A program made the position numbers and the translations under genes. A stretch of 64,000 nucleotides of DNA from an uncultured Bacilli bacterium (GTDB lineage Bacteria > Bacillota_I > Bacilli_A > RF39 > UBA660), in NCBI GenBank assembly GCA_934130005.1, contig CAKOXD010000005.1, positions 27,401 through 91,400 of the forward strand, read 5' to 3'. This document shows, piece after piece, positions 8,584 through 16,154 of the stretch (position 1 is its first letter; every line of letters starts with the position of its first letter). Under the pieces are notes generated by a model that had not been told where the DNA came from, made no database searches, and was given only the letters and a program-made list of their open reading frames with translations.

Positions 8584-8951
8584 ATTTCAATATTTTTTTT
8601 AGTTTCTTCTTCTAATTTTTTAGGTACTTTGATTTTTAATATTCCATTTGTAAATGATGCTTCACAAGCTTCTTCATCTACTTCTCCTAAATAAAATGAT
8701 CTTTGATATTTTCCATAATATCTTTCTCTTCTTAAATAGTTTTTATCCTTTTCTTCTTCTTCATCTTTTTTTTCGGCTGTTATTGTTAAATTTCCTTTAT
8801 TAAATTCAACATTTATATCTTCTTTTGAAAATCCTGGAATATCAGCTTCTATATGATATATATTATCTTTTTCATATATATCACATTTCATTTTATCACT
8901 TTCTTTAAATTCATCTAAAAAATTATCAAAAAATATTCTACTTGGTAACAT
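8577..8951 (-). CDS. Hsp20-family small heat-shock protein
   Basis: A 124-residue alpha-crystallin protein that holds unfolding proteins. The domain runs from about residue 30 to the end, with the HIEADIPGFSKEDINV strand pair and the closing GILKIKVPK motif (a GxLxIxVPK box). I place the start at the second of two close ATGs (8951), because AAAGGAGG then has 7 bases of spacing; the first ATG (8957) is only 2 bases away. It lies a few bases after htpG and shares its CIRCE-controlled promoter. Confidence 0.92.
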   Translation of the reverse strand: MLPSRIFFDNFLDEFKESDKMKCDIYEKDNIYHIEADIPGFSKEDINVEFNKGNLTITAEKKDEEEEKDKNYLRRERYYGKYQRSFYLGEVDEEACEASFTNGILKIKVPKKLEEETKKNIEIK

Positions 8952-8964
8952 AAACATTCCTCCT

Positions 8965-10782
8965 TTATTTTATCATTATGTCACATATTAGGTTGCTTAT
9001 CTCTGTTGGGTTTTCTATTTCTAAGCCATCTATTAATTTTGCCATATCATATAATACTTTGGCATAATTTAATAGTTCTTTTTTATCGTTTTTGTATAAT
9101 TCTTGTAATTTGTTTTTTATTTTATGATTTTCATTTATTTCAAGTATTGTTTCTGCTTTTACATTTTCACTATTTGGCATTGCTTTTAATACTTGTTCCA
9201 TCTTAGTTGAAATTTCTCCTTTTGTTTTTAAACATACAGGATGACTTTTTAATTTTCCTGTAAATCTTACTTCAGATATATTTAATTTTTCTTTTAAATA
9301 ATCTAACATTTCTTTATTTTCTTCATTTAATTTTTTTGTTGTTTCCTTTTCTTTTTCTGTTTCTAAATCAAGATTTTCATCACATACGTTTACAAATTTT
9401 TTATTATCATAATTATTTAACATATTAATTGTAAATTCGTCTATGTAATCTGTTAAGTAAAGAATGTCATAGCCTTTTTCTTTTACTTGTTCTACTTGTG
9501 GCATAGAGTCAATTTTAGATATTGATTCTCCACTTGCATAATATATAAAGTTTTCTTTTGATTCTTCTGTATATTCTTTTAATGTTATTAATTTTTTCTT
9601 TTTATTTGAATAGAACATTATTAAATTTTTTAATTTATCTTTATCTATTCCATAATTATTATAAACACCAAATTTTAGTTGTATACCAAAAATTTTATAA
9701 AATTTTATATATTCTTCTCTTTCTTGTTCAAGCATATTATGAAGTTCTTTTAAAACTTTCGCTTCTATATTTTTTTCTATTACTTTTAAACTTTTTGTTT
9801 GTTGCAACATTTCTCTTGATATATTTAATGATATATCTTCTGTATCTACAACTCCTTTTACAAATGATAAGTAGTCAGGTAATAAATCACTACATTTTTC
9901 CATTATAAGTACACCATTTGAATATAAATTTAATCCTTTTTCATATTCTTTTGTATAAAAATCATATGGTGCATGTGATGGAATAAATAATATTGAATTA
10001 TAACTTATTACACCTTCAACATTTGTATGAATTACTTTAAGTGGTTTTTCATAGTCATAAAACTTATCTGTATAAAAATCATTATATTCTTCTTCTTTTA
10101 TTTTGTTTTTATTTCTTTTCCATAAAGGAATCATACTATTTAATGTTTCTTGTTTTTCATTTATATCCATTATAATTGGATAACTTATATAATCCGAATA
10201 TTTTTTTACTAATTCTTTTATTTTATATTCCTCTAAATATTCACTATATTTTACATCTTCTGTATCTGCTTTTATATGTAATATAATATCTGTTCCAATA
10301 TCTTCTTTTTGTTCTTTTGTTATTTGATATCCATCTATTCCTTTTGATATCCATTTATTTGAATTACCATCTAATGATTTTGATATTACTTCTATTTCAT
10401 CACTTACCATAAATGCTGAATAAAATCCTACACCAAATTGTCCTATAATATCAATTTTTTTAGAATCATTCATTTCTTTAAAGGATAGTGAACCACTTTT
10501 AGCTATAGTTCCTAAGTTGTTTTCTAACTCTTTTTCATTCATTCCTATTCCATTATCAGATATTTTTAGCAATCTATTTTCTTTATCTATATCTATTTTT
10601 ATTTTTAGATCACTTTTTTTTATTTTTATATTTTTGTCAGTTAAGGAGTGATAATACAATTTATCTAAAGCATCACTGGCATTTGATATTAATTCTCTTA
10701 GGAATATATCATTATTAGTGTAGATTGAATTTATCATTAAATCTAGCAATCTTTTTGATTCTGACTTGAACTGCTTTTTCAT
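8965..10782 (-). CDS. htpG: HtpG, bacterial Hsp90 chaperone
   Basis: A 605-residue ATP-driven chaperone, slightly shorter than the usual 620-630. The N-terminal GHKL ATPase motifs are present: ELISNASDALDK near 30-41, DNGIGM near 76-81 and GQFGVGFYSAF near 113-123. The middle domain carries NISREMLQQ near 325, and a dimerisation domain follows. It is the first gene of a two-gene operon with hsp20. A CIRCE operator overlaps its promoter, so it should be induced by heat through HrcA. In Bacillus subtilis htpG is not under HrcA, so this wiring differs from that model. Confidence 0.96.
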   Translation of the reverse strand: MKKQFKSESKRLLDLMINSIYTNNDIFLRELISNASDALDKLYYHSLTDKNIKIKKSDLKIKIDIDKENRLLKISDNGIGMNEKELENNLGTIAKSGSLSFKEMNDSKKIDIIGQFGVGFYSAFMVSDEIEVISKSLDGNSNKWISKGIDGYQITKEQKEDIGTDIILHIKADTEDVKYSEYLEEYKIKELVKKYSDYISYPIIMDINEKQETLNSMIPLWKRNKNKIKEEEYNDFYTDKFYDYEKPLKVIHTNVEGVISYNSILFIPSHAPYDFYTKEYEKGLNLYSNGVLIMEKCSDLLPDYLSFVKGVVDTEDISLNISREMLQQTKSLKVIEKNIEAKVLKELHNMLEQEREEYIKFYKIFGIQLKFGVYNNYGIDKDKLKNLIMFYSNKKKKLITLKEYTEESKENFIYYASGESISKIDSMPQVEQVKEKGYDILYLTDYIDEFTINMLNNYDNKKFVNVCDENLDLETEKEKETTKKLNEENKEMLDYLKEKLNISEVRFTGKLKSHPVCLKTKGEISTKMEQVLKAMPNSENVKAETILEINENHKIKNKLQELYKNDKKELLNYAKVLYDMAKLIDGLEIENPTEISNLICDIMIK

Positions 10783-10821
10783 CTCATTCCTCCTTTTGTT
10801 GATCCTCCTATCAACAATTAT

Positions 10822-10850
10822 GTTATACCACTATTTTTAGCACTTGTCAA
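10822..10850 (-). promoter_or_regulatory. Promoter of htpG-hsp20
   Basis: On the minus strand TTGACA (10850-10845) and TATAAC (10827-10822) are 17 bp apart. The -35 hexamer lies inside the spacer of the CIRCE element, so bound HrcA would block RNA polymerase. Confidence 0.85.
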
Positions 10851-10863
10851 TAGTGAGTGCTAA
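10837..10863. promoter_or_regulatory. CIRCE operator (HrcA binding site)
   Basis: The inverted repeat TTAGCACTT (10837-10845), 9 spacer bases, GAGTGCTAA (10855-10863) matches the CIRCE consensus TTAGCACTC-N9-GAGTGCTAA with one mismatch. It lies immediately upstream of htpG and overlaps its -35 box. Confidence 0.93.
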
Positions 10864-10870
10864 AGAATGT

Positions 10871-10900
10871 AAAAAAAATAAAGATTTTATCCTTTATTTT
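10871..10900 (-). terminator. Terminator after the lipoprotein gene
   Basis: AATAAAG and CTTTATT form a stem followed by eight T on the minus strand. Confidence 0.7.
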
Positions 10901-11284
10901 TTATTTTACTATACTATATTCAATACTAGCTGCATTAGTTAAATCTATATCAGATTTTGTTTCTATGGTTTTTGTTGTTCCATTTTCTACTGGTTCTTTT
11001 ACAGAATCTGTTATTTCTTTTATTATATTTCCATTATTATCTATTATTTTCATTGTAAATTTTGAACCTTCATAAGTATATCCTGTATTATTTATTATTG
11101 TAGTTTTTATTATATTATTATTTATTCCTACATTTATAAATTCCAATCCTTCGTATTTTTGATCTTTTACCACTGTTTCTTTTTCTACGTTTGGTTTTGG
11201 TGTTGATTTTTTATTACATCCACATCCTGTTATTAATATTAAACTTAAGAAAAGTGATAGTGTTATTATTACTTTATTTTTCAT
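10901..11284 (-). CDS. Small lipoprotein of unknown function
   Basis: A 127-residue protein with a classical lipoprotein signal peptide: MKNK, a hydrophobic core, then the lipobox LITGC with the acylated cysteine near residue 21 (a CGC cluster). The mature part is one beta-rich domain (about 40-127) with an NNTGYTYEGSKFTMKIID stretch, like the FxLYD-type Ig-fold domains on many Firmicute lipoproteins. The start follows AAAGGAGAAT. It lies 14 bases after the pilin-like gene, so the two are probably one operon and may act together on the cell surface. Confidence 0.78.
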   Translation of the reverse strand: MKNKVIITLSLFLSLILITGCGCNKKSTPKPNVEKETVVKDQKYEGLEFINVGINNNIIKTTIINNTGYTYEGSKFTMKIIDNNGNIIKEITDSVKEPVENGTTKTIETKSDIDLTNAASIEYSIVK

Positions 11285-11298
11285 ATTTTATTCTCCTT

Positions 11299-13194
11299 TT
11301 AAGGTAATACATATGGATCACTACTTGTTCCTGTACCAGTTGCTGTTAACCCTGACTTTAAAGTTAATATTGGGCGAACTGATAATTGTTGAGAAGCTGA
11401 TCCACCATTTAAAATAACATTACCAATATCTATATTTCCACTCATTATACTTCTACTAGAAAAATACCAATCTTGATTATCAGAACTCTTATATTCATAA
11501 TAACGAGATGCCAACCAATAGTCTCCTTGTTTTGTTTTATTTGAAATATTTGCTTTTAAAGTTCCTAATGCTTTATTTACTAAATTAGTATCATTTTCAT
11601 ATAATGTATCTCCACCACCTTGACTTTCTTTTGGATTACAACTTTCTCCGGTTGAACATGACCATGGCGCAACAGTAATTGTAGAGTCAAAAATACTTGT
11701 TGTATCTGTTAAATATTCTGTCTGGCCATTGTATCCCATATGTCTTGTACTTTTTACATATTTTGTATTTGTATATTGGCTTGCTATTTCGTTTAAATAT
11801 CCTACATAGTTAATATATCCAGTTTTTGATTGAAAAGCTATAGTTAAACTTGATACATTTTCTGATACTACTTCTATTGTTCCATCATTATTTATTTTTA
11901 TTACTCTCCATATATTTAATTCACTTGGATTAAGTATAAAATTCCCACCATTTCCTGTTTTGGTTACATCAATCGTATATGATGTGGATGTTGGAGTCAT
12001 TTTTACATAATCTCCAATTTTTATTTTGTCAGATAATGTAGGATTTCTTACTGTTATGTTATAATTTTTACTTACAGAAGTATAATTTTTTGAAGACGCT
12101 GATGTGATTGTTATGTTAGCAGTTCCTACTTCTATTCCTTTTATTGTTATCGTTGTTTCATTTATAGAACATGTTGCGACTGTTGAATTGCTTGTTGAAC
12201 AGCTTAATTCTCCAGAGGCATTACTTGCTTTAATTGTTGTAGTTAAACCTTTTGATATTGTTCCGTTTGTTTCTGATATTGCTAGTGTTCCTTCTTTTTT
12301 ATTTATTGTTACTGTCTTACTTCCAGTTACTGTTTTATATCCATCTTTACTTACTTCATAATAAATTTTATATGTTCCCGCATCTATATATGTTGGGCTT
12401 TCTTCTAAATTATATGTTCCTTCCTCTACTCCATATTTTATTGTTGCTCCACTACTTGTTACTGTTATTCCATGAGCTTTACCATCATATTCTCCTACAT
12501 AATCACTTGCTGTTATACTTAATAATCCTTTTGCTGTATTTACTAAATATGCTGCTTTTCCCTCTGTATATTCTTCTGTTTCTTCTGATTTTATTGTTAA
12601 TGTTGCTTGACCTTCTTCTTTTCCTGCTGTTATTGTTATTATATTTTCTGTTACTTTGCAAGTTGCTACTTTTTCATTATCTGATTCACATGTTATTTTT
12701 CCTTTACTTGGATTTTCTAGCACTTCTATTGTTTTGCTTTCTGGATATGTATATTGTCCATTTGTACTTGATAATACTACTTTTCCTGTTTTTTTAAACG
12801 ATTCTTTTGTACATGTTCCATTTACTTCTGCTTTTTTTGAATCATATTCTATACTATATCCATCTATACATAAATTTGATTTTTTTACTCTTCCTTTTTC
12901 TATTGTTATTATTCCGCTTGTGGGTTTTGTTCCTTTTAAATTTACTTTATCATTTATTTTAGTAATATCTATATCATTTCCATCTTCTATTAGTGGATAT
13001 TTATTTTTATTTATCATATTCATCGAATTATTATATTCAACTGCTTCTATATATCCGTATGCACTATCTACTGCTGCACTTTTTCTTGCATTATTTATCA
13101 TGTTTAATATTATTGGTGTTGCAATTAATGCGATGATTGCTAGTATTACTATGACCGCTAAAAGTTCTATTAATGTAAATCCTTTTTTATTCAT
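11299..13194 (-). CDS. Large pilin-like surface protein with Ig-like repeats
   Basis: A 631-residue protein with a perfect type IV prepilin N-terminus: KKG|FTLIELLAVIVILAII (cleavage after Gly near 5, Glu at mature position 5). A pseudopilin head runs to about 130. Serine/threonine-rich Ig-like or MBG-type segments follow at about 150-220, 225-300 and 300-385. The C-terminal part (about 390-631) contains WRVIKINNDGT, then YWLASR and a closing SVRPILTLKSG, which look like the core of a formylglycine-enzyme/C-type-lectin fold. I see no prepilin peptidase or pilus assembly genes in the window. It could be an adhesin anchored or exported by a pilus-like machine. It leads a small operon with a lipoprotein. 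Confidence 0.82.
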   Translation of the reverse strand: MNKKGFTLIELLAVIVILAIIALIATPIILNMINNARKSAAVDSAYGYIEAVEYNNSMNMINKNKYPLIEDGNDIDITKINDKVNLKGTKPTSGIITIEKGRVKKSNLCIDGYSIEYDSKKAEVNGTCTKESFKKTGKVVLSSTNGQYTYPESKTIEVLENPSKGKITCESDNEKVATCKVTENIITITAGKEEGQATLTIKSEETEEYTEGKAAYLVNTAKGLLSITASDYVGEYDGKAHGITVTSSGATIKYGVEEGTYNLEESPTYIDAGTYKIYYEVSKDGYKTVTGSKTVTINKKEGTLAISETNGTISKGLTTTIKASNASGELSCSTSNSTVATCSINETTITIKGIEVGTANITITSASSKNYTSVSKNYNITVRNPTLSDKIKIGDYVKMTPTSTSYTIDVTKTGNGGNFILNPSELNIWRVIKINNDGTIEVVSENVSSLTIAFQSKTGYINYVGYLNEIASQYTNTKYVKSTRHMGYNGQTEYLTDTTSIFDSTITVAPWSCSTGESCNPKESQGGGDTLYENDTNLVNKALGTLKANISNKTKQGDYWLASRYYEYKSSDNQDWYFSSRSIMSGNIDIGNVILNGGSASQQLSVRPILTLKSGLTATGTGTSSDPYVLP

Positions 13195-13230
13195 TTTATC
13201 ACTCTTCCTATTATATATAGTATAGTAAAG

Positions 13231-13255
13231 AAAATAGCTTTTTTCAAGCTATTTT
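13231..13255 (-). terminator. Terminator of the ubiB operon
   Basis: AAAATAGCTT and AAGCTATTTT form a 10-bp stem with a short GAAAA-type loop followed by T's on the minus strand. Confidence 0.8.
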
Positions 13256-14815
13256 TTATTTATTCTTTATTTTAGATATTACCATTTTATAAAATAACCA
13301 TAATGTAAATATAATAGATAAAATTATATATATATAATAAATATTTGATTCTCTACTATTATCTAACATTGTCATTATACTTATTCCAAGAATAAGTGCT
13401 ACATCTAATATTGTAATTATTATTTGATATAAAATATTTTCTATTTTTTGTAATTGATGTTTTGAATCATTTAACTCTATATTAAATTTTAATTCTCCAT
13501 TATTTATACCTTTTAAGATACTTAATGTTTCACTTGGTATAGATATTATATCATTACTACCTTTTGCTATTTTATAACCAATTTCTTTTATATTGTCTTC
13601 AGTTATTATTTTGTTTAAACTTAGTCTATTTTTTAAGACTTCTATTAAGTTAACATCTGGATTTATTTCCTCTATTGTCCCTTCTATTACAACTATTCCT
13701 CTAATAAGCATTGTAATATCTTTTGGTAGTTTTATTTTATTTTCATTTAATAATGAAAACATTTCTTTTGCAAATTCTTTTATATTAATATTTTTTATTT
13801 CTGTTGTTTTATTTTTATCTAATACTAACTTTATATCTGATTTTAATTTCATATAATTAATTTCTTCATCTTTTACATTTAGTATTTTTAAAATATGTGC
13901 AATATCATCTATATCATTTTTTAGAATTGCTACTATACACTTATTTAATAAATCTTTATTTCTATTTGATAGTCTTCCCATCATTCCAAAATCTAAATAA
14001 ACTATTTTTCCATCTTGTATTTTTATATTGTCTGAATGAGGATCTGCATGATAAAAGCCATCATCTATCGCTTGTTTTATATAATTATCTGCTAGTTTAA
14101 GTGTTACTTCTTTTAAATCATATCCTAACTTTATTAATTTTTCTTTTTCACTTATAAGAGGGGCATCTATAAATTCCATAACTAATATATGTCTTGTTGT
14201 ATATTCTTTATATATTTTTATTCCTTTTATATAAGATATATCTTTATTATTTTCACTAAATTCTTCTATATGTTTTGCCTCTATTAAGAAATCCATTTCT
14301 TCTTTAGCTGTTTCATACATTTCATCTATTAAACTTTTTATATCAATAACATTTCCTAATATTTTATCAATTTGTAATATTGATATAGCTTTTTTTAAAA
14401 GTTTAGAATCTAATGTCATCATTTCATATATGTTTTTTCTTTGAATTTTTAAGGCAACTATTTCTCCATTTTTTAATTTTGCTTTGTGAATTTGAGCTAT
14501 AGAAGCTGATCCAATTGGTTTATTTTCTATTGCTAAAAATATTTCATTTTCTTTTCCTTTATATTCTTCATTTAATATTTCTTTTATTTGTTCTTCGTTC
14601 ATTGGAAGTACAGAACCTTTTAATTTTTTTAATTCTGTTATCATTTCTTCATTTAAAAGATCATTTCTTGAAGATAATATTTGACCCATTTTTATAAAAG
14701 TTGGACCTAATTCTTCTATTGTTTCTCTTATATTTTTAGGGCTTCTATCTTTTATTATGTTATGTTTTTTTATTATTTCTATTATTTCTTTTAATCTTTC
14801 TGTTTCGTTTTTCAT
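13256..14815 (-). CDS. UbiB/AarF/ABC1 family atypical kinase
   Basis: A 519-residue member of the UbiB (ABC1/ADCK) family. The KxGQ motif that marks the family is in LGPTFIKMGQILSSR near 30-45, an A-rich nucleotide loop (IGSASIAQIHKAKL) is near 100-115, the catalytic region GFYHADPHSDNI is near 253-264 and YLDFGMMG near 272-279. Two hydrophobic helices close the protein (about 462-482 and 490-510). Members act as ATPases or kinases linked to isoprenoid lipid metabolism; the substrate here is unknown. A phasin-like gene starts upstream and is separated by one base, a pairing common in Clostridia and Bacilli. Confidence 0.9.
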   Translation of the reverse strand: MKNETERLKEIIEIIKKHNIIKDRSPKNIRETIEELGPTFIKMGQILSSRNDLLNEEMITELKKLKGSVLPMNEEQIKEILNEEYKGKENEIFLAIENKPIGSASIAQIHKAKLKNGEIVALKIQRKNIYEMMTLDSKLLKKAISILQIDKILGNVIDIKSLIDEMYETAKEEMDFLIEAKHIEEFSENNKDISYIKGIKIYKEYTTRHILVMEFIDAPLISEKEKLIKLGYDLKEVTLKLADNYIKQAIDDGFYHADPHSDNIKIQDGKIVYLDFGMMGRLSNRNKDLLNKCIVAILKNDIDDIAHILKILNVKDEEINYMKLKSDIKLVLDKNKTTEIKNINIKEFAKEMFSLLNENKIKLPKDITMLIRGIVVIEGTIEEINPDVNLIEVLKNRLSLNKIITEDNIKEIGYKIAKGSNDIISIPSETLSILKGINNGELKFNIELNDSKHQLQKIENILYQIIITILDVALILGISIMTMLDNSRESNIYYIYIILSIIFTLWLFYKMVISKIKNK

Positions 14816-14816
14816 A

Positions 14817-15098
14817 CTATTTTTCCTTTAATTGGTTTAATAATTCTTCTTTTTCTTTTTTTGACATTGAATTTATTTGTTTTTTTATTTCTTCTTTCGT
14901 TAATTTATTTTTATTTTCTTTTGATTCTTCTATTTTTGATTCTATATTATGTTTTAATTCTTCATTTAATATTTTTCCATTATTATAAATTTCTGTTCCT
15001 TTTTCTAATAATTCTTTTTTTAATTCTTTTGCCTTTTCATTGGTTAGGGACATTGCTCCTATACCCATAAGTATTATCTCTTTTAATTCTTCTTTCAC
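14817..15098 (-). CDS. Phasin-like helical protein paired with UbiB
   Basis: A 93-residue, highly charged helical protein (Lys/Glu-rich, coiled-coil like) ending in QINSMSKKEKEELLNQL. It resembles the short phasin-like proteins often encoded ahead of UbiB genes in Firmicutes. I choose GTG at 15098 as the start because GGTGAT precedes it with the spacing seen at many genes here. The longer frame opens at an ATG at 15119 that overlaps the promoter -10 box, so it cannot be fully transcribed. Function unproven. Confidence 0.7.
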   Translation of the reverse strand: MKEELKEIILMGIGAMSLTNEKAKELKKELLEKGTEIYNNGKILNEELKHNIESKIEESKENKNKLTKEEIKKQINSMSKKEKEELLNQLKEK

Positions 15099-15117
15099 AT
15101 TATCACCTTCCACTTTC

Positions 15118-15145
15118 ATTATATTATTTTTTATTTAATAGTCAA
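15118..15145 (-). promoter_or_regulatory. Promoter of the phasin-like/ubiB operon
   Basis: On the minus strand TTGACT (15145-15140) and TATAAT (15123-15118) are 16 bp apart. Its position rules out the most upstream ATG as the start of the phasin-like gene. Confidence 0.75.
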
Positions 15146-15177
15146 TTATTCATTTTTATATTTGTCACTTTTTGACA

Positions 15178-15618
15178 TTATTTTAAAAGTAATGCTTCAT
15201 ATAAAATATCAACTATATAATTAGTTTCTTCTATATTATATTTTTTCATTATCTTTTCTATAATATCATCACTATAAGGTATACCTATATAATCGGATAT
15301 ATCTTTTTTTATGTTATTTATATTTTCTAAATATTTTAATGTATATCCATTATTTAATATAAGTAATGGATAATCACCTACAAATTCTTGAAAATCTTTC
15401 AATATTTCTTCCTTTGTATTTTTATATATAAATTTATCTTTATCATAACTTATCATTTCTTTTAATTGTTTTAATGGAATTTTATCTTCTATTATTCTAT
15501 AATCAAATCTATCAATTAATTTCAAGTTTTCTATTTTTAGAGCTGATAATTGTATTATTTCTCCATATTCTGGATTACTACTAGTTGGTATTAATTCTAA
15601 TATTATATATTTATTCAT
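15178..15618 (-). CDS. Degenerate DnaQ-like (DEDD) exonuclease-fold protein
   Basis: A 146-residue protein whose outline fits a DnaQ-type 3'-5' exonuclease: a first strand with a following loop (YIILELIPTSSNPEYG), IIQLSALKIENLKLIDRFDY where active enzymes have an IIEIGAVK...GKIIDRF pattern, and PLLILNNGYTLKYLEN where active enzymes have LVAHNASFDIGFL. The key acidic residues are missing: the first DxE is LEL and the second Asp is Tyr. It may therefore bind rather than cut. I start it at 15618 (MNKYII), directly after GGTGATAAA, rather than at the longer MIMVIK form. The family match is inference from pattern. Confidence 0.6.
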   Translation of the reverse strand: MNKYIILELIPTSSNPEYGEIIQLSALKIENLKLIDRFDYRIIEDKIPLKQLKEMISYDKDKFIYKNTKEEILKDFQEFVGDYPLLILNNGYTLKYLENINNIKKDISDYIGIPYSDDIIEKIMKKYNIEETNYIVDILYEALLLK

Positions 15619-15667
15619 TTTTATCACCATAATCATTATAACAAAAAAACTTTAAAATAATTAAAGT

Positions 15668-16105
15668 TTACATGTATTCTTTTAATTTTTCTATTTCTTT
15701 TTGATGATAATCTAAGTAATCTTTTGCTAATTTGTATATTTTTTTATCTACAGAATCTTTATAATTTTTTATTTTTGATTCTATATCTACTATTCCCATT
15801 GTTATTCCTTCTGTTATCATATGAGCTATAGCGGCATCACTATTATCTTTTCTTACTTCTTTTTTTATTCCCATAGATGATCCCATTTTAGCCATTAAAC
15901 TATTTTCTTTTAACTCATAATTATTTTTCTTTATAATTTTTTTACATTCTTTTAGGTATTTTTCATATTCTTTTATTTCATCATCTATTAATTTTTTAAT
16001 TTTATTTTCTCTATTGCCTAAATCACTTAGTAATTTTTTTAATGTATAAGTACACATTTCACTATTTTTATAGATATATTCTAATAATTCTATATTTTCA
16101 TCCAT
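15668..16105 (-). CDS. Helical-bundle protein, possibly ferritin-like, unknown function
   Basis: A 145-residue all-helical protein: four long amphipathic helices with a glycine/methionine turn AKMGSSMGIKKE near 75-87 and ending in YLDYHQKEIEKLKEYM. It resembles small four-helix-bundle proteins of the ferritin-like/DUF2383 type, but I cannot see a complete metal site (few paired Glu/His). It is 50 bases downstream of addA and could be transcribed with it. Function unknown. Confidence 0.65.
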   Translation of the reverse strand: MDENIELLEYIYKNSEMCTYTLKKLLSDLGNRENKIKKLIDDEIKEYEKYLKECKKIIKKNNYELKENSLMAKMGSSMGIKKEVRKDNSDAAIAHMITEGITMGIVDIESKIKNYKDSVDKKIYKLAKDYLDYHQKEIEKLKEYM

Positions 16106-16154
16106 TTTATCATTCCTTTCATTTTTATTTTGGAATGTTTTTATAAAATAAATA

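Noticed and set aside
12252..12797. Long Leu/Phe-rich open frame on the plus strand inside the pilin-like gene
   Set aside because: It is the antisense shadow of an AT-rich gene; it has no ribosome-binding site and the opposite frame has clear domains.
11299..13194. Diversity-generating retroelement target
   Set aside because: The tail fold is suggestive, but there is no reverse transcriptase or template repeat in the window; kept only as a check in the findings.
15160..15180. TGTCA-AAAAG-TGACA hairpin as a terminator
   Set aside because: It has no T-run and lies upstream of the phasin-like promoter; it may be chance.
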